DNA from: an uncultured Acidobacteriia bacterium
GTDB lineage: Bacteria > Acidobacteriota > Terriglobia > Bryobacterales > Bryobacteraceae
Assembly (NCBI GenBank): GCA_903923395.1
Contig: CAIXXM010000107.1
Coordinates: 1 to 64,000 of the forward strand
Length of the DNA: 64,000 nucleotides
Reading direction: 5' to 3'
Shown here: positions 8,871-16,818 of the stretch, piece by piece
Layout of the letters: the number at the start of each line of letters is the position of its first letter
How positions within the stretch are numbered: the stretch's first letter is position 1
Position numbers and translations under genes: made by a program
Notes under the pieces: generated by a model
What the model saw: only the letters and a program-made list of their open reading frames with translations
The model's database searches: none
What the model was told of the DNA's origin: nothing

Positions 8871-10162
8871 AGACACTCCATCTGACCAATGCCTGGCACG
8901 CCTCTTCCGGGGGCATCGGAACGTTCTTCAAAGCGCTGTTTCAGGCGGCGGAGCGGGAAGAACACTTCATCCGGCTGGTTGTTCCTGCCGAACGGACGCG
9001 GGTGGAGGACGTCGGGAAATTCGGCAGGATCTATCACGTGGAAGCTCCCGTGGCGATCTACAGTCCGTCGTACAGGATGCTATACCCGCCGAAGTATCTC
9101 GTGCCCGGCAGTATCATCGGGAGGATTCTCAACGAGGAACAGCCTGACCTGGTGGAGATCAGCGAGAAATACACCCTGAGTTATCTGGGTGGCCTGCTGC
9201 GCACGCGGCGTCTGCCCTGGGTGAAGTTCCGGCCCACCGTGGTGAGTGTGAGTCATGAGCGGATGGATGAGAATTTCGGGGCTTACATCCACAATTCAGA
9301 AGCCGCGAAGGCCTTCTGCCGCTGGTATATGAAAGCGATCTATTTCCCGCTCTTCGATCACCATATCGCGGTTTCCGAACATACCGCGGACGAACTGATC
9401 ACCGCTTCGAAGGGCCACAAAGTCCAGCGGGGAATTTGGATCACGCCGATGGGTGTGGATTCCGCGCATTTCCGCCGGGACAGATACTCTCCGGCAAAGC
9501 GGCGGGCGCTGGCAGCGCGGCTGGGGACGGACCCGAACAACGCCATCCTGGTTTACTGCGGGCGGCTGGCACCGGAGAAAAATGTGGGCCTGCTGGTGGA
9601 AACGATGCGGCAGTTACCGCGGCAAGGCTATCATCTGGCCGTAGTGGGCCAGGGCATGGAGGAGCCGGTGATCCGGCAGGCGGCACTGCCCAACGTGACG
9701 CTGCTGGGCTTTGAAGGCGACCGCGAAAGGCTCGCGGAACTCTACGCCAATGCCGATGTCTTTCTCCATCCGAACCCCCGCGAACCCTTCGGTATTGCGC
9801 CGCTGGAGGCTATGGCATCCGGGATGTTACTGGTTGCGCCGGATTCGGGCGGAGTCACGACTTATGCGAATGCGACCAATGCGTGGCTGACCAAGCCTGC
9901 GGGGAGCGCGTTCGCCGCCGCGGTCCAAAGTGCCTGGATGAGCCGGGAGAGTGAGCAGATCCGCCGGGCAGCCCGCGCGACGGCGGAACGGTATGACTGG
10001 AGCGCTGTCACCGCCCGCATTCTGCAGCTCTACCGGGAACTGCACGAGCTCACGCAGGGCCGGAACGGCCACTCGTCGATTGCACCCCGCGCGCTTTCCA
10101 CATTCGGGGATTACTTCGGCCGCGAAGTGCGGCCGGCCTCCCAGCCGGGCTCGCCGTTATAG
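8867..10162 (+). CDS. Glycosyltransferase family 4
   Basis: A GT-B fold, retaining glycosyltransferase of 431 residues. The N-terminal half carries the ASSGGIGTFF glycine loop near residues 10-19. The C-terminal half shows the nucleotide-sugar site VYCGRLAPEKNVGLL and the EPFGIAPLE motif (E-x7-E) typical of GT4 enzymes. The open frame extends upstream to 8441, but that part overlaps the previous gene and is not homologous. A TTG at 8867 overlaps the TGA of the upstream gene and gives the natural N-terminus LKTLHLTNAWH. Acceptor and donor sugars are not readable. Confidence 0.88.
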   Translation: MKTLHLTNAWHASSGGIGTFFKALFQAAEREEHFIRLVVPAERTRVEDVGKFGRIYHVEAPVAIYSPSYRMLYPPKYLVPGSIIGRILNEEQPDLVEISEKYTLSYLGGLLRTRRLPWVKFRPTVVSVSHERMDENFGAYIHNSEAAKAFCRWYMKAIYFPLFDHHIAVSEHTADELITASKGHKVQRGIWITPMGVDSAHFRRDRYSPAKRRALAARLGTDPNNAILVYCGRLAPEKNVGLLVETMRQLPRQGYHLAVVGQGMEEPVIRQAALPNVTLLGFEGDRERLAELYANADVFLHPNPREPFGIAPLEAMASGMLLVAPDSGGVTTYANATNAWLTKPAGSAFAAAVQSAWMSRESEQIRRAARATAERYDWSAVTARILQLYRELHELTQGRNGHSSIAPRALSTFGDYFGREVRPASQPGSPL

Positions 10163-10168
10163 GCAGAC

Positions 10169-11944
10169 TCACTTCGGATGCTTGGCCAGTTTATGTGCTT
10201 TCAAATTGGCCTCGCCCAGCTGGCGTGTCGCTTCGGAGACGCCGCCCTCTGCATCCACCTTTGAGATGTCGACAGGCACCGGCGGGGGTCCGTCTTCGAT
10301 CACGACCATCGCGGCGCGCGGGCATCCCAAGTGATAGCCCTCGCCCGGCTCCACGGAAGCCACAACCGAATCGCCGCTCCCTGGTGCTACGGGAATCGCA
10401 GCGGCGGTATGGCCTGCAGCTATAGTGAGCGATTCCGCCGCACCGCCGATCCGGTAACGGACAACCAGCGCCGCATCCGCAGGGCCTGTCCGATGGACCA
10501 GAAGTTCGCCCGGACGGCCACCTTCGCGATAAGCGCGGGAAATGCCCGCCGATATGTAGACCAGCGGCTGGGAGCCGCCGCGGGGATCCGTGTTGTTGGC
10601 GTATTCCTCGATATTCGTGTAGCCATCCCCGTCTGTGTCCTGCATGGCCGAGTTCTTCGGCAGCGAGAACTGTTCCTGCCAATAGTCCGGGATGCCGTCG
10701 CCGTCACTGTCGGCGGGTGAAGGCAGGGAATGGTAGACCTGCCAGCGGCCAGCCGGGGAGATGTCGGTCTCAAAATTGATGACGGCTCCGGAGCCGTGGC
10801 GGACGTCATTGACGATTCGGAGGTCCACCGCGTCGCGTGCCGGCAGAGTTGCTCCCGCCTCCGCAAGCACCGTCTCGAAGGCCTCCAGCGCACTGGAAGT
10901 GGTCACGGCAGGTGTAAGTACAGGGGAATCGCTGCGCAAACCCTCGGCGGGTTTGCCTTTGTGCGCATAGCCGATGGCCTGCCAGTTATCGACTGAGCGG
11001 GTCGGGTCGCCGTGGAGCACATTGCCCGCGGCATACAGCCGGTGCGCTTCAGGACTCATGAAGGTGAAGATGGTATGCGCCGCCGGTCCACCCTCCACTC
11101 CCGTGGAAGGGCCGGGCTTGTAGTAGTTATTGACCAGGTTCAGCTCCACGGCTTCGTTGCCGGTGTGAGATGCAAACTCCTTCCAGTCATAGATCACATT
11201 GTTGCGGAAATCGAGGTGGGGTGGCGGGGAACCTCCGCCGGTAGTGCGCGGATTGCGCAGGCGGTTGTGAGCGTACAGCGAATGGTGGATGGTCATCGCG
11301 CCGCCGGGCGTCTGCGAGCCGAACAGCGACCCCTCCGAATGCCGGTTGGGGCTCTGGTTGGGGTTGAAGTAATCCAGTCCTTCCGCGGCAATTGAGTACT
11401 GTGCTGTGACGCGGTTGGCCACAGTAAGCGTGAGGTTTTCGTCGGTCGCCCAGGAGGTGGAGACGTGATCGAGGATCACGTTTTCGAGATCGCCTTTGAC
11501 GTTGATGGCGTCGCCCATATCGCCCAGAGTGTTGCTGCCGCGGCGGATGCGCAAGTGACGCACAATGACATTGGACGCTGCAATGCGCAGGGAACCGCCG
11601 CGAATGCAAATGCCTTCCCCGGGCGCGGTCTGGCCTTCAATGGTCAGATTCGGCTGCGCGATGACCAGGGCGCGCTTACTCTTCCCGCCCGTACCCAGAT
11701 CGATTGTGCCCGAGACCGTGAACACGATGATGCGATTGGGACGGCTGACAGCATCGGCAAAGCTGCCCGGGCCGCTTGTGTTCAAATTTGTGACGCGGTA
11801 CACGCTGCCCGCCCGGCCGCCGCTGGCCTGCGCGCCAGCACCCTCAGCACCTGGGAACGCCGGGATTTGGCCGAACAACGGCACTCCACAGAGCAGCAAC
11901 AGAAGCCACCAGCCGGTCAGGCTTGCTTTCCGCACGGAGTTCAC
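10169..11944 (-). CDS. Secreted pectate lyase-like beta-helix protein
   Basis: A 591-residue exported protein with a signal peptide (about 1-25). The beta-helix opens with PAFPGAEGAGAQASGGRAG and RIIVFTVSGTIDL, the pattern of bacterial pectate lyase (PL1-like) proteins, and runs to about residue 400. Two calcium-binding repeats follow (DSDGDGIPDYW and DTDGDGYTNIEEY). The last 110 residues resemble a Calx-beta domain. It probably cleaves pectin-type polyuronides by beta-elimination at the cell surface. It lies 26 bases from the SGNH esterase gene upstream in the same direction, and the two may be one operon. Confidence 0.85.
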   Translation of the reverse strand: MNSVRKASLTGWWLLLLLCGVPLFGQIPAFPGAEGAGAQASGGRAGSVYRVTNLNTSGPGSFADAVSRPNRIIVFTVSGTIDLGTGGKSKRALVIAQPNLTIEGQTAPGEGICIRGGSLRIAASNVIVRHLRIRRGSNTLGDMGDAINVKGDLENVILDHVSTSWATDENLTLTVANRVTAQYSIAAEGLDYFNPNQSPNRHSEGSLFGSQTPGGAMTIHHSLYAHNRLRNPRTTGGGSPPPHLDFRNNVIYDWKEFASHTGNEAVELNLVNNYYKPGPSTGVEGGPAAHTIFTFMSPEAHRLYAAGNVLHGDPTRSVDNWQAIGYAHKGKPAEGLRSDSPVLTPAVTTSSALEAFETVLAEAGATLPARDAVDLRIVNDVRHGSGAVINFETDISPAGRWQVYHSLPSPADSDGDGIPDYWQEQFSLPKNSAMQDTDGDGYTNIEEYANNTDPRGGSQPLVYISAGISRAYREGGRPGELLVHRTGPADAALVVRYRIGGAAESLTIAAGHTAAAIPVAPGSGDSVVASVEPGEGYHLGCPRAAMVVIEDGPPPVPVDISKVDAEGGVSEATRQLGEANLKAHKLAKHPK

Positions 11945-11970
11945 TCCAGAGACTCTTTACAGAACCACTT

Positions 11971-12714
11971 CTAGTTGCCCAGGGCCTGGGAAATCGCCTT
12001 TTCTGCCAGTGGCGCGATGGCTGCATAGCCGGCATCGTTGGGGTGCAGGCCGTCGGCGGTCCACTCTTTGCGCAGTGCCTTGGCGTCATCCAACATGGCG
12101 TCGTAGTAGTTCAGGTAGATGGCTCCAGTCTTTTCGCAGTAGGCCTTGATCCATTCATTCAAGGCCATGATCTTGGCCGGCGGGCGCTTCTCCGTCTGGT
12201 TGCGGTGGTAATCACAGACTGGCATGACGGAAGACAGGACCACCTTGATGCCATTGGCCGAAGCCAGTTCCGCCATGGACTGGAGGTTTTCTTCAATCGC
12301 CTCGAGCGTCATAGGGCCAGTGTTGCCCGCGATGTCATTCGTGCCCGCGAGGATGACGACGACTTTCGGTTTCAGGTCAATCACGTCCGGACGGAAGCGG
12401 ATGAGCATCTGGGGCGTCGTCTGGCCACTGATGCCGCGGCCGATGTAGGGCTTGCCGGGGAAGAACTGCTCGAACTTCTTGCCCCACGCATCCGTGATGG
12501 AATCGCCCATGAAGACCACGCGGTTCTCACTGGCAGCGGGCGGCTGCACTTTGGTGTTGGCAGCGCGGTAGCGGGCCAGATTGGGCCAGTCGGCGAGCGT
12601 CTTGGCGTAAGTGTCGAGCTGCTTCTGGAGCTTGGGAACATCGACCTTTTCGGGTACGGCGTCCTGGCCAAATGCGATGGCGGTCAAACACAGCGTGGTG
12701 AGAAAGAGTTTCAT
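11971..12714 (-). CDS. Secreted SGNH/GDSL hydrolase (probable carbohydrate esterase)
   Basis: A 247-residue protein with a signal peptide ending near AIAFGQ (1-17). SGNH blocks are visible: block I FMGDSITDAW with the nucleophile Ser, block II with Gly in GRGISGQT, block III AGTNDIAGN, and block V DGLHPND with Asp and His. Size and blocks fit acetylhydrolases that deacetylate sugars or polysaccharides. Sitting directly upstream of a pectate lyase-like gene, it plausibly removes acetyl groups from pectin; the substrate is inference. Confidence 0.88.
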   Translation of the reverse strand: MKLFLTTLCLTAIAFGQDAVPEKVDVPKLQKQLDTYAKTLADWPNLARYRAANTKVQPPAASENRVVFMGDSITDAWGKKFEQFFPGKPYIGRGISGQTTPQMLIRFRPDVIDLKPKVVVILAGTNDIAGNTGPMTLEAIEENLQSMAELASANGIKVVLSSVMPVCDYHRNQTEKRPPAKIMALNEWIKAYCEKTGAIYLNYYDAMLDDAKALRKEWTADGLHPNDAGYAAIAPLAEKAISQALGN

Positions 12715-12787
12715 GCGGGGTTGCCTCTACGAATAGACAGAATACTGCAAGCAGCGCACGCCGCAAAGTTTGTGCTACCTTGACCGC

Positions 12788-14176
12788 GTGACCAGACGTG
12801 AGATGTGCCTTGGCCTTGCCGCCGCCCCTGCCTTGATGGCAGCCCGTTCCCATGATGTCCGGATCGTGTTTGTGGAACACGAGTATCAGGAGTTTCTCTA
12901 CCGTGCCCCCTACATGTTTGGCGGCCGCAAAGTGGACCGGGTGACGCTGCTCAATGTGCGTGTGGTGTTACAGGATTCCGGGGGCAAAGAGGTCAAGGGT
13001 TTTGCGTCCATGCCGATGGGCAACCAGTGGGCCTGGCCGGCGAAGACGATGAAATACGACGAAACCCTGGCTGCGATGAAGGATCTGGCCAAGCGGATTG
13101 AGCAGTTGACGGCCATGCACAGGGAGCCGGGTCATCCGATTGAGTTCAACCACATTCTGGAACCGCAATACCTGCAGGCTGCCGATGAGATCTCGAAGCG
13201 TCTTTCCGAGCCAATCCCGAAGCTCTGCACGCTGGTGACGGCGAGCGCGTTCGATGCCGCGCTGCATGATGCCTATGGCAAGGTTTTCCAGCGCAACGCC
13301 TTCGACTGTTTAACGCCGGAGTTTCTGGGGCGTGACCTCTCCCGCTATCTGGGCGATGAGTTCAAAGGGGAGTCGTTGCAGAAATACATCCTGTCGAAGC
13401 CGCAGAGCACAATCCCGATGTTCCATTCGGTGGGTGCCTCGGATGCGATCTTCCCGGATGAGATCAAGACGCACCTCAATGATGGATTGCCGGAATCCCT
13501 GCCCGACTGGATTCGGTACAACGGACTGACGCACCTCAAGATCAAGCTCAACGGCGGGGATTTGGCGAATGATCTGGCCCGTGTGCACAAGATCGACGAG
13601 GCGGCGACCTCAGTGCGCGATAAGGACTGGAAGTATTCGCTCGACTTCAATGAAGGCTGCCCGAATATCAACTTCCTGATGAGTTTTCTGGATCAGTTAA
13701 AAGCGAAATCACGGCGGGCGTTCGACCGGATTCTGTATGTGGAGCAGCCTACGGCGCGGCAACTGGTCGACATACCGGCCAACGATATGCATCTCGCGGC
13801 GAAGTTGCGGCCGGTGGTGATTGATGAGTCACTGACCGGGACAGACATGCTGGAGCTCTCCCTGAAGATGGGCTATTCCGGTGTGGCGCTTAAAGTCTGC
13901 AAGGGGCAGAGCCAGGCCGTATTAATTGCCGCTCTGGCGCAGAAGCGGAAGACCTTCCTGTGCGTGCAGGATCTGACCTGCCCGGGCGCTTCACTGGTGC
14001 ATTCGGTGGAGCTGGCGGCGAGGGTGCCGGGAGTGCAGGGCATTGAGATGAACTCACGCGAGTATGTGCCCGTGGCGAATGCCGGCTGGGAGAAGAAGTT
14101 CCCCGGGATTTTTATGACGAAGGATGGAATGGTGCGGCCTGGTTCCATCAAGGGACCGGGCTTGGGGGTTGTGTAA
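12788..14176 (+). CDS. Enolase-superfamily (mandelate racemase/MLE-like) protein with twin-arginine leader
   Basis: From the GTG at 12788 the product has 462 residues. The barrel shows the superfamily catalytic pattern: Lys251-x-Lys253 (LKIKLNGG), metal ligands Asp286 (SLDFNEG), Glu319 (YVEQPT) and an Asp in VIDESL, then lysines in ALKVCKG. The N-terminus TRREMCLGLAAAPALMAA looks like a Tat signal, so the protein is probably exported folded. A TTG at 12770 is the upstream alternative start. Members dehydrate or epimerise sugar acids or cyclise acids. With uronide-degrading neighbours a sugar-acid substrate is plausible but unproven. It is divergent from the SGNH gene. Confidence 0.8.
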   Translation: MTRREMCLGLAAAPALMAARSHDVRIVFVEHEYQEFLYRAPYMFGGRKVDRVTLLNVRVVLQDSGGKEVKGFASMPMGNQWAWPAKTMKYDETLAAMKDLAKRIEQLTAMHREPGHPIEFNHILEPQYLQAADEISKRLSEPIPKLCTLVTASAFDAALHDAYGKVFQRNAFDCLTPEFLGRDLSRYLGDEFKGESLQKYILSKPQSTIPMFHSVGASDAIFPDEIKTHLNDGLPESLPDWIRYNGLTHLKIKLNGGDLANDLARVHKIDEAATSVRDKDWKYSLDFNEGCPNINFLMSFLDQLKAKSRRAFDRILYVEQPTARQLVDIPANDMHLAAKLRPVVIDESLTGTDMLELSLKMGYSGVALKVCKGQSQAVLIAALAQKRKTFLCVQDLTCPGASLVHSVELAARVPGVQGIEMNSREYVPVANAGWEKKFPGIFMTKDGMVRPGSIKGPGLGVV

Positions 14177-14229
14177 TTTTTGTCCGGTTTTTCGTTTCCT
14201 CTTCGCTTGTCTTGACTGAGGTGGCTCGG

Positions 14230-15159
14230 ATGAATTTGGTTTGGTTGCGTTTGAGTGTTTTTGCCGCTTTGGCGGCGGGTGCGGGCCGGGCGGAGGTCTT
14301 GCTGGTTGGGACCGCAGATTACGCGGGCGGGATTTACTCGACGAACGCAGTCACAGGCGGGACTTTGAGCCCTTTCGCCTCCCTATGGGCTCCAATGGTC
14401 GCGAGGCTGCCGAATGGCGATGTGCTCGCTGGAGGAGGATCCAGCATTGTACGGTTGGATTCCTCTGGAAACACGCTTGGAACGTTTGCCAACGTCAGCA
14501 ATGTCTTCGGGATCGCAGTAGCGTCCGACGGTACAGTGTATGTTTCCTATTACAACGCGTCCGACAATGCGCAGATTGCGAAATTTAGTTCGACTGGCAC
14601 CTCGCTTGGAACGATCATTCCCGGATCTTCCGGAACTAACTCCTTCGAGGGCTTGGCCTTGGCTGCGAACGGCAACATCGTGGTCAGCAATTTTTATTCC
14701 GTATTGACATACAACAGCTTTGGGCAACTGCTTGGCTCGACGAATACCAGCGGCGGGAGCTTTAACGTCACGGTTGGCCCCGATGGAAATGTTTATTACA
14801 CAACATCGTCCAGCTTGTTTGGCAACAATGCTGGCAATGCGGGGAATATCTATAAGTGCACCGGTTGCGCCACCGGCTCGGGAACGAGTTCGCTTTTCGC
14901 GTCTGACCCTGCCGCCGGCGACCTCCATGATCTCGTCTTTGATGGCAATGGCAATCTCTTCGTGGCGAGCAGAAGTGGAAATGATGTCCTCGATTTCAAT
15001 GCATCCACAGGAGCCTACGAAGGCGTCTTCGCGAGTGGCAGCTATGTGGGACCCATCACCCTTGCTTTAGATAGTGCGACCACCCCGGCACCGGAACCCT
15101 CGACATGGACCTTGTTCGCTGGCGCACTCTTGACCCTGCCATTCCTCCGCAGGCGGTAG
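14230..15159 (+). CDS. PEP-CTERM sorted beta-propeller-like surface protein
   Basis: A 309-residue secreted protein starting at ATG 14230; an upstream TTG at 14212 is possible. A signal peptide (about 1-22) is followed by six or so NHL/propeller-like repeats (such as GIAVASDGTVYVSYY, LALAANGNIVVSNF and LVFDGNGNLFVASRSG). The C-terminus is a PEP-CTERM signal: PAPEPSTWTLF, a hydrophobic stretch and final RRR. Such proteins are processed by an exosortase and are usually linked to exopolysaccharide. No exosortase gene lies in this window. Confidence 0.85.
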   Translation: MNLVWLRLSVFAALAAGAGRAEVLLVGTADYAGGIYSTNAVTGGTLSPFASLWAPMVARLPNGDVLAGGGSSIVRLDSSGNTLGTFANVSNVFGIAVASDGTVYVSYYNASDNAQIAKFSSTGTSLGTIIPGSSGTNSFEGLALAANGNIVVSNFYSVLTYNSFGQLLGSTNTSGGSFNVTVGPDGNVYYTTSSSLFGNNAGNAGNIYKCTGCATGSGTSSLFASDPAAGDLHDLVFDGNGNLFVASRSGNDVLDFNASTGAYEGVFASGSYVGPITLALDSATTPAPEPSTWTLFAGALLTLPFLRRR

Positions 15160-15174
15160 AATTGCATTTCGTCC

Positions 15175-16527
15175 ATGATTCAGATTGACCGTAACCTGAC
15201 CCCGGCCGCGCTGCTGCCGAAGATCGAAGCTCTGTTCACTGCTTCGGCCAAGAAGATCCGCTCGATTGAAGCGAACTGGAGCCCTGAAAAGGGCGCTCCG
15301 GTCTTCACCATACAGGGCAAATACACCAGCCGTGGCTGGACGGAGTGGACCCAGGGCTTCCAGTTCGGCGGTGCCATTCTGCAGTTTGATGCCACCGGGG
15401 AGAAGGAATTCCTGGAGATGGGCCGCAACCGGACGGTGTCTCTGATGGCACCGCATATCACCCACATTGGGGTGCATGACCACGGCTTCAACAACGTCTC
15501 AACTTATGGCAATCTGCTGCGCCTAATGAATGAAGGGCGTATTCCCGAGAATGAATTCGAGCGGAATTTCTATGAGCTGGGCCTGAAGTGCTCTGGTGCG
15601 GTGCAGGCGGCGCGCTGGACCAAGACCGCGACGGGCGGGTTCATTCATTCGTTCAATGGTCCGCACTCGCTGTTCGTGGATACCGTGCGTTCGTTGCGGG
15701 CGCTTGCCGTGAGCCACAAACTCGGCCACGTGCTGATGGGTGAGAACGATAAGAAGCATTCCCTGCTGGGCCGGCTGATTGAGCATGCGGCGTCGACGGC
15801 GCGCTATTCCGTTTACTACGGGGAAGGGCGCGATTTCTATGATCTGCGCGGCCGGACGACGCACGAAGCGGTGTTCAACACCACGGATGGCAACTTCCGG
15901 TGTCCGAATTCGCAACAGGGTTATTCCCCGTTTTCCACGTGGACGCGCGGCCTGGCATGGGCGATGTGCGGCTTCGCGGAAGAGCTGGAGTTTCTGCGGA
16001 CGGTAGATGCCGCGGAACTGGAACCGTATGGCGGCTTCGCGGCCATCGAAGCGGTTTGGCGGAAGGCTGCGGAAGCGACCTGCGATTTCTATATCGAACA
16101 CACGCCAACTTGCGGCGTGCCGTACTGGGACACGGGTGCGCCCGGGCTCGCGAAGATGGGCGACTGGGCCAGCCGCGCGGCGGATCCATTTAATCCCTAT
16201 GAGCCGGTGGACAGTTCCGCGGCGGCGATAGGTGCGCAGGGTTTGTTGCGGCTCGGGAAGTACCTTGGGCATGACGCGTATATTCAGGCAGGTTTGACGG
16301 TCTGCGATACGCTCTTTGATACACCCTATCTGGATTCGAGTGAAGAACACCAGGGTCTGCTGCTGCACTCTGTGTATCACCGCCCGAATGGCTGGGATTA
16401 CATTCCCGACGGCGGCAATGTCCCGCGCGGGGAAGCGTGTATGTGGGGCGATTACCATGCGCAGGAACTGGCGCTCTATGTGCAGAGGCTGGCGAAGAAC
16501 GAGCCGTACCTGACGTTTTTCGGGTAG
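15175..16527 (+). CDS. GH88-type unsaturated glucuronyl hydrolase
   Basis: A 450-residue (alpha/alpha)6-barrel protein without a signal peptide. Family-like segments are FIHSFNGPHSLFVDTVRSL, with the Asp expected in the active site, YSPFSTWTRGLAWAMCGFAEEL, and VDSSAAAIGAQGLLRLGKY. GH88 enzymes hydrate and release the 4,5-unsaturated uronic acid left by polysaccharide lyases. It therefore fits downstream of the pectate-lyase-like protein, working on imported oligosaccharides in the cytoplasm. GH105 (rhamnogalacturonyl hydrolase) is the close alternative. The ATG lies 15 bases after the PEP-CTERM gene. Confidence 0.85.
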   Translation: MIQIDRNLTPAALLPKIEALFTASAKKIRSIEANWSPEKGAPVFTIQGKYTSRGWTEWTQGFQFGGAILQFDATGEKEFLEMGRNRTVSLMAPHITHIGVHDHGFNNVSTYGNLLRLMNEGRIPENEFERNFYELGLKCSGAVQAARWTKTATGGFIHSFNGPHSLFVDTVRSLRALAVSHKLGHVLMGENDKKHSLLGRLIEHAASTARYSVYYGEGRDFYDLRGRTTHEAVFNTTDGNFRCPNSQQGYSPFSTWTRGLAWAMCGFAEELEFLRTVDAAELEPYGGFAAIEAVWRKAAEATCDFYIEHTPTCGVPYWDTGAPGLAKMGDWASRAADPFNPYEPVDSSAAAIGAQGLLRLGKYLGHDAYIQAGLTVCDTLFDTPYLDSSEEHQGLLLHSVYHRPNGWDYIPDGGNVPRGEACMWGDYHAQELALYVQRLAKNEPYLTFFG

Positions 16528-16547
16528 GATTGGGACGTGCTGCAGGA

Positions 16548-16818
16548 AGTGGAGTGCTTCACACAGAATGGTGATTATTCCAATGTCTGGAATAATCAGT
16601 CAGAATCAGTTGTGATTTTGGACACGCGACTGGTCTAGCCGCCTGTTGGGCTATGGCCGTGCCGGCCACGGAAGTGGATGAATTCCCACTGTTTCGGGAA
16701 GTTGTCTTTGCCTGGGCACGCGCGCCAGAATGGCGCACGAACATCAAGTGATGAATACTGATGGACCCAGGAACGTTCCGGCCTGAATAATCCACTAAGT
16801 TTGTGAATCAGACCACTA
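16548..16818. repeat. MITE-like element, copy 1 (271 bp)
   Basis: This stretch matches 57854-58076 nearly base for base apart from about 48 extra bases in its middle. Its ends are imperfect inverted repeats: left AGTGGAGTGCTTCACA, right (reverse complement) AGTGGTCTGATTCACA, with similarity resuming at GATTATTC further in. A perfect 10-bp hairpin (16573-16582 with 16588-16597, 5-base loop) lies near the left end. It fills the gap between two convergent genes, and its right tip provides the stop codon of recN. No transposase is present and I see no clear target duplication. Confidence 0.85.

Noticed and set aside
16553-16818. Possible small regulatory RNA or riboswitch at the repeat hairpins
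   Set aside because: The same sequence recurs at 57854-58076 beside an unrelated gene, and its ends are inverted repeats, so a mobile element explains it better.
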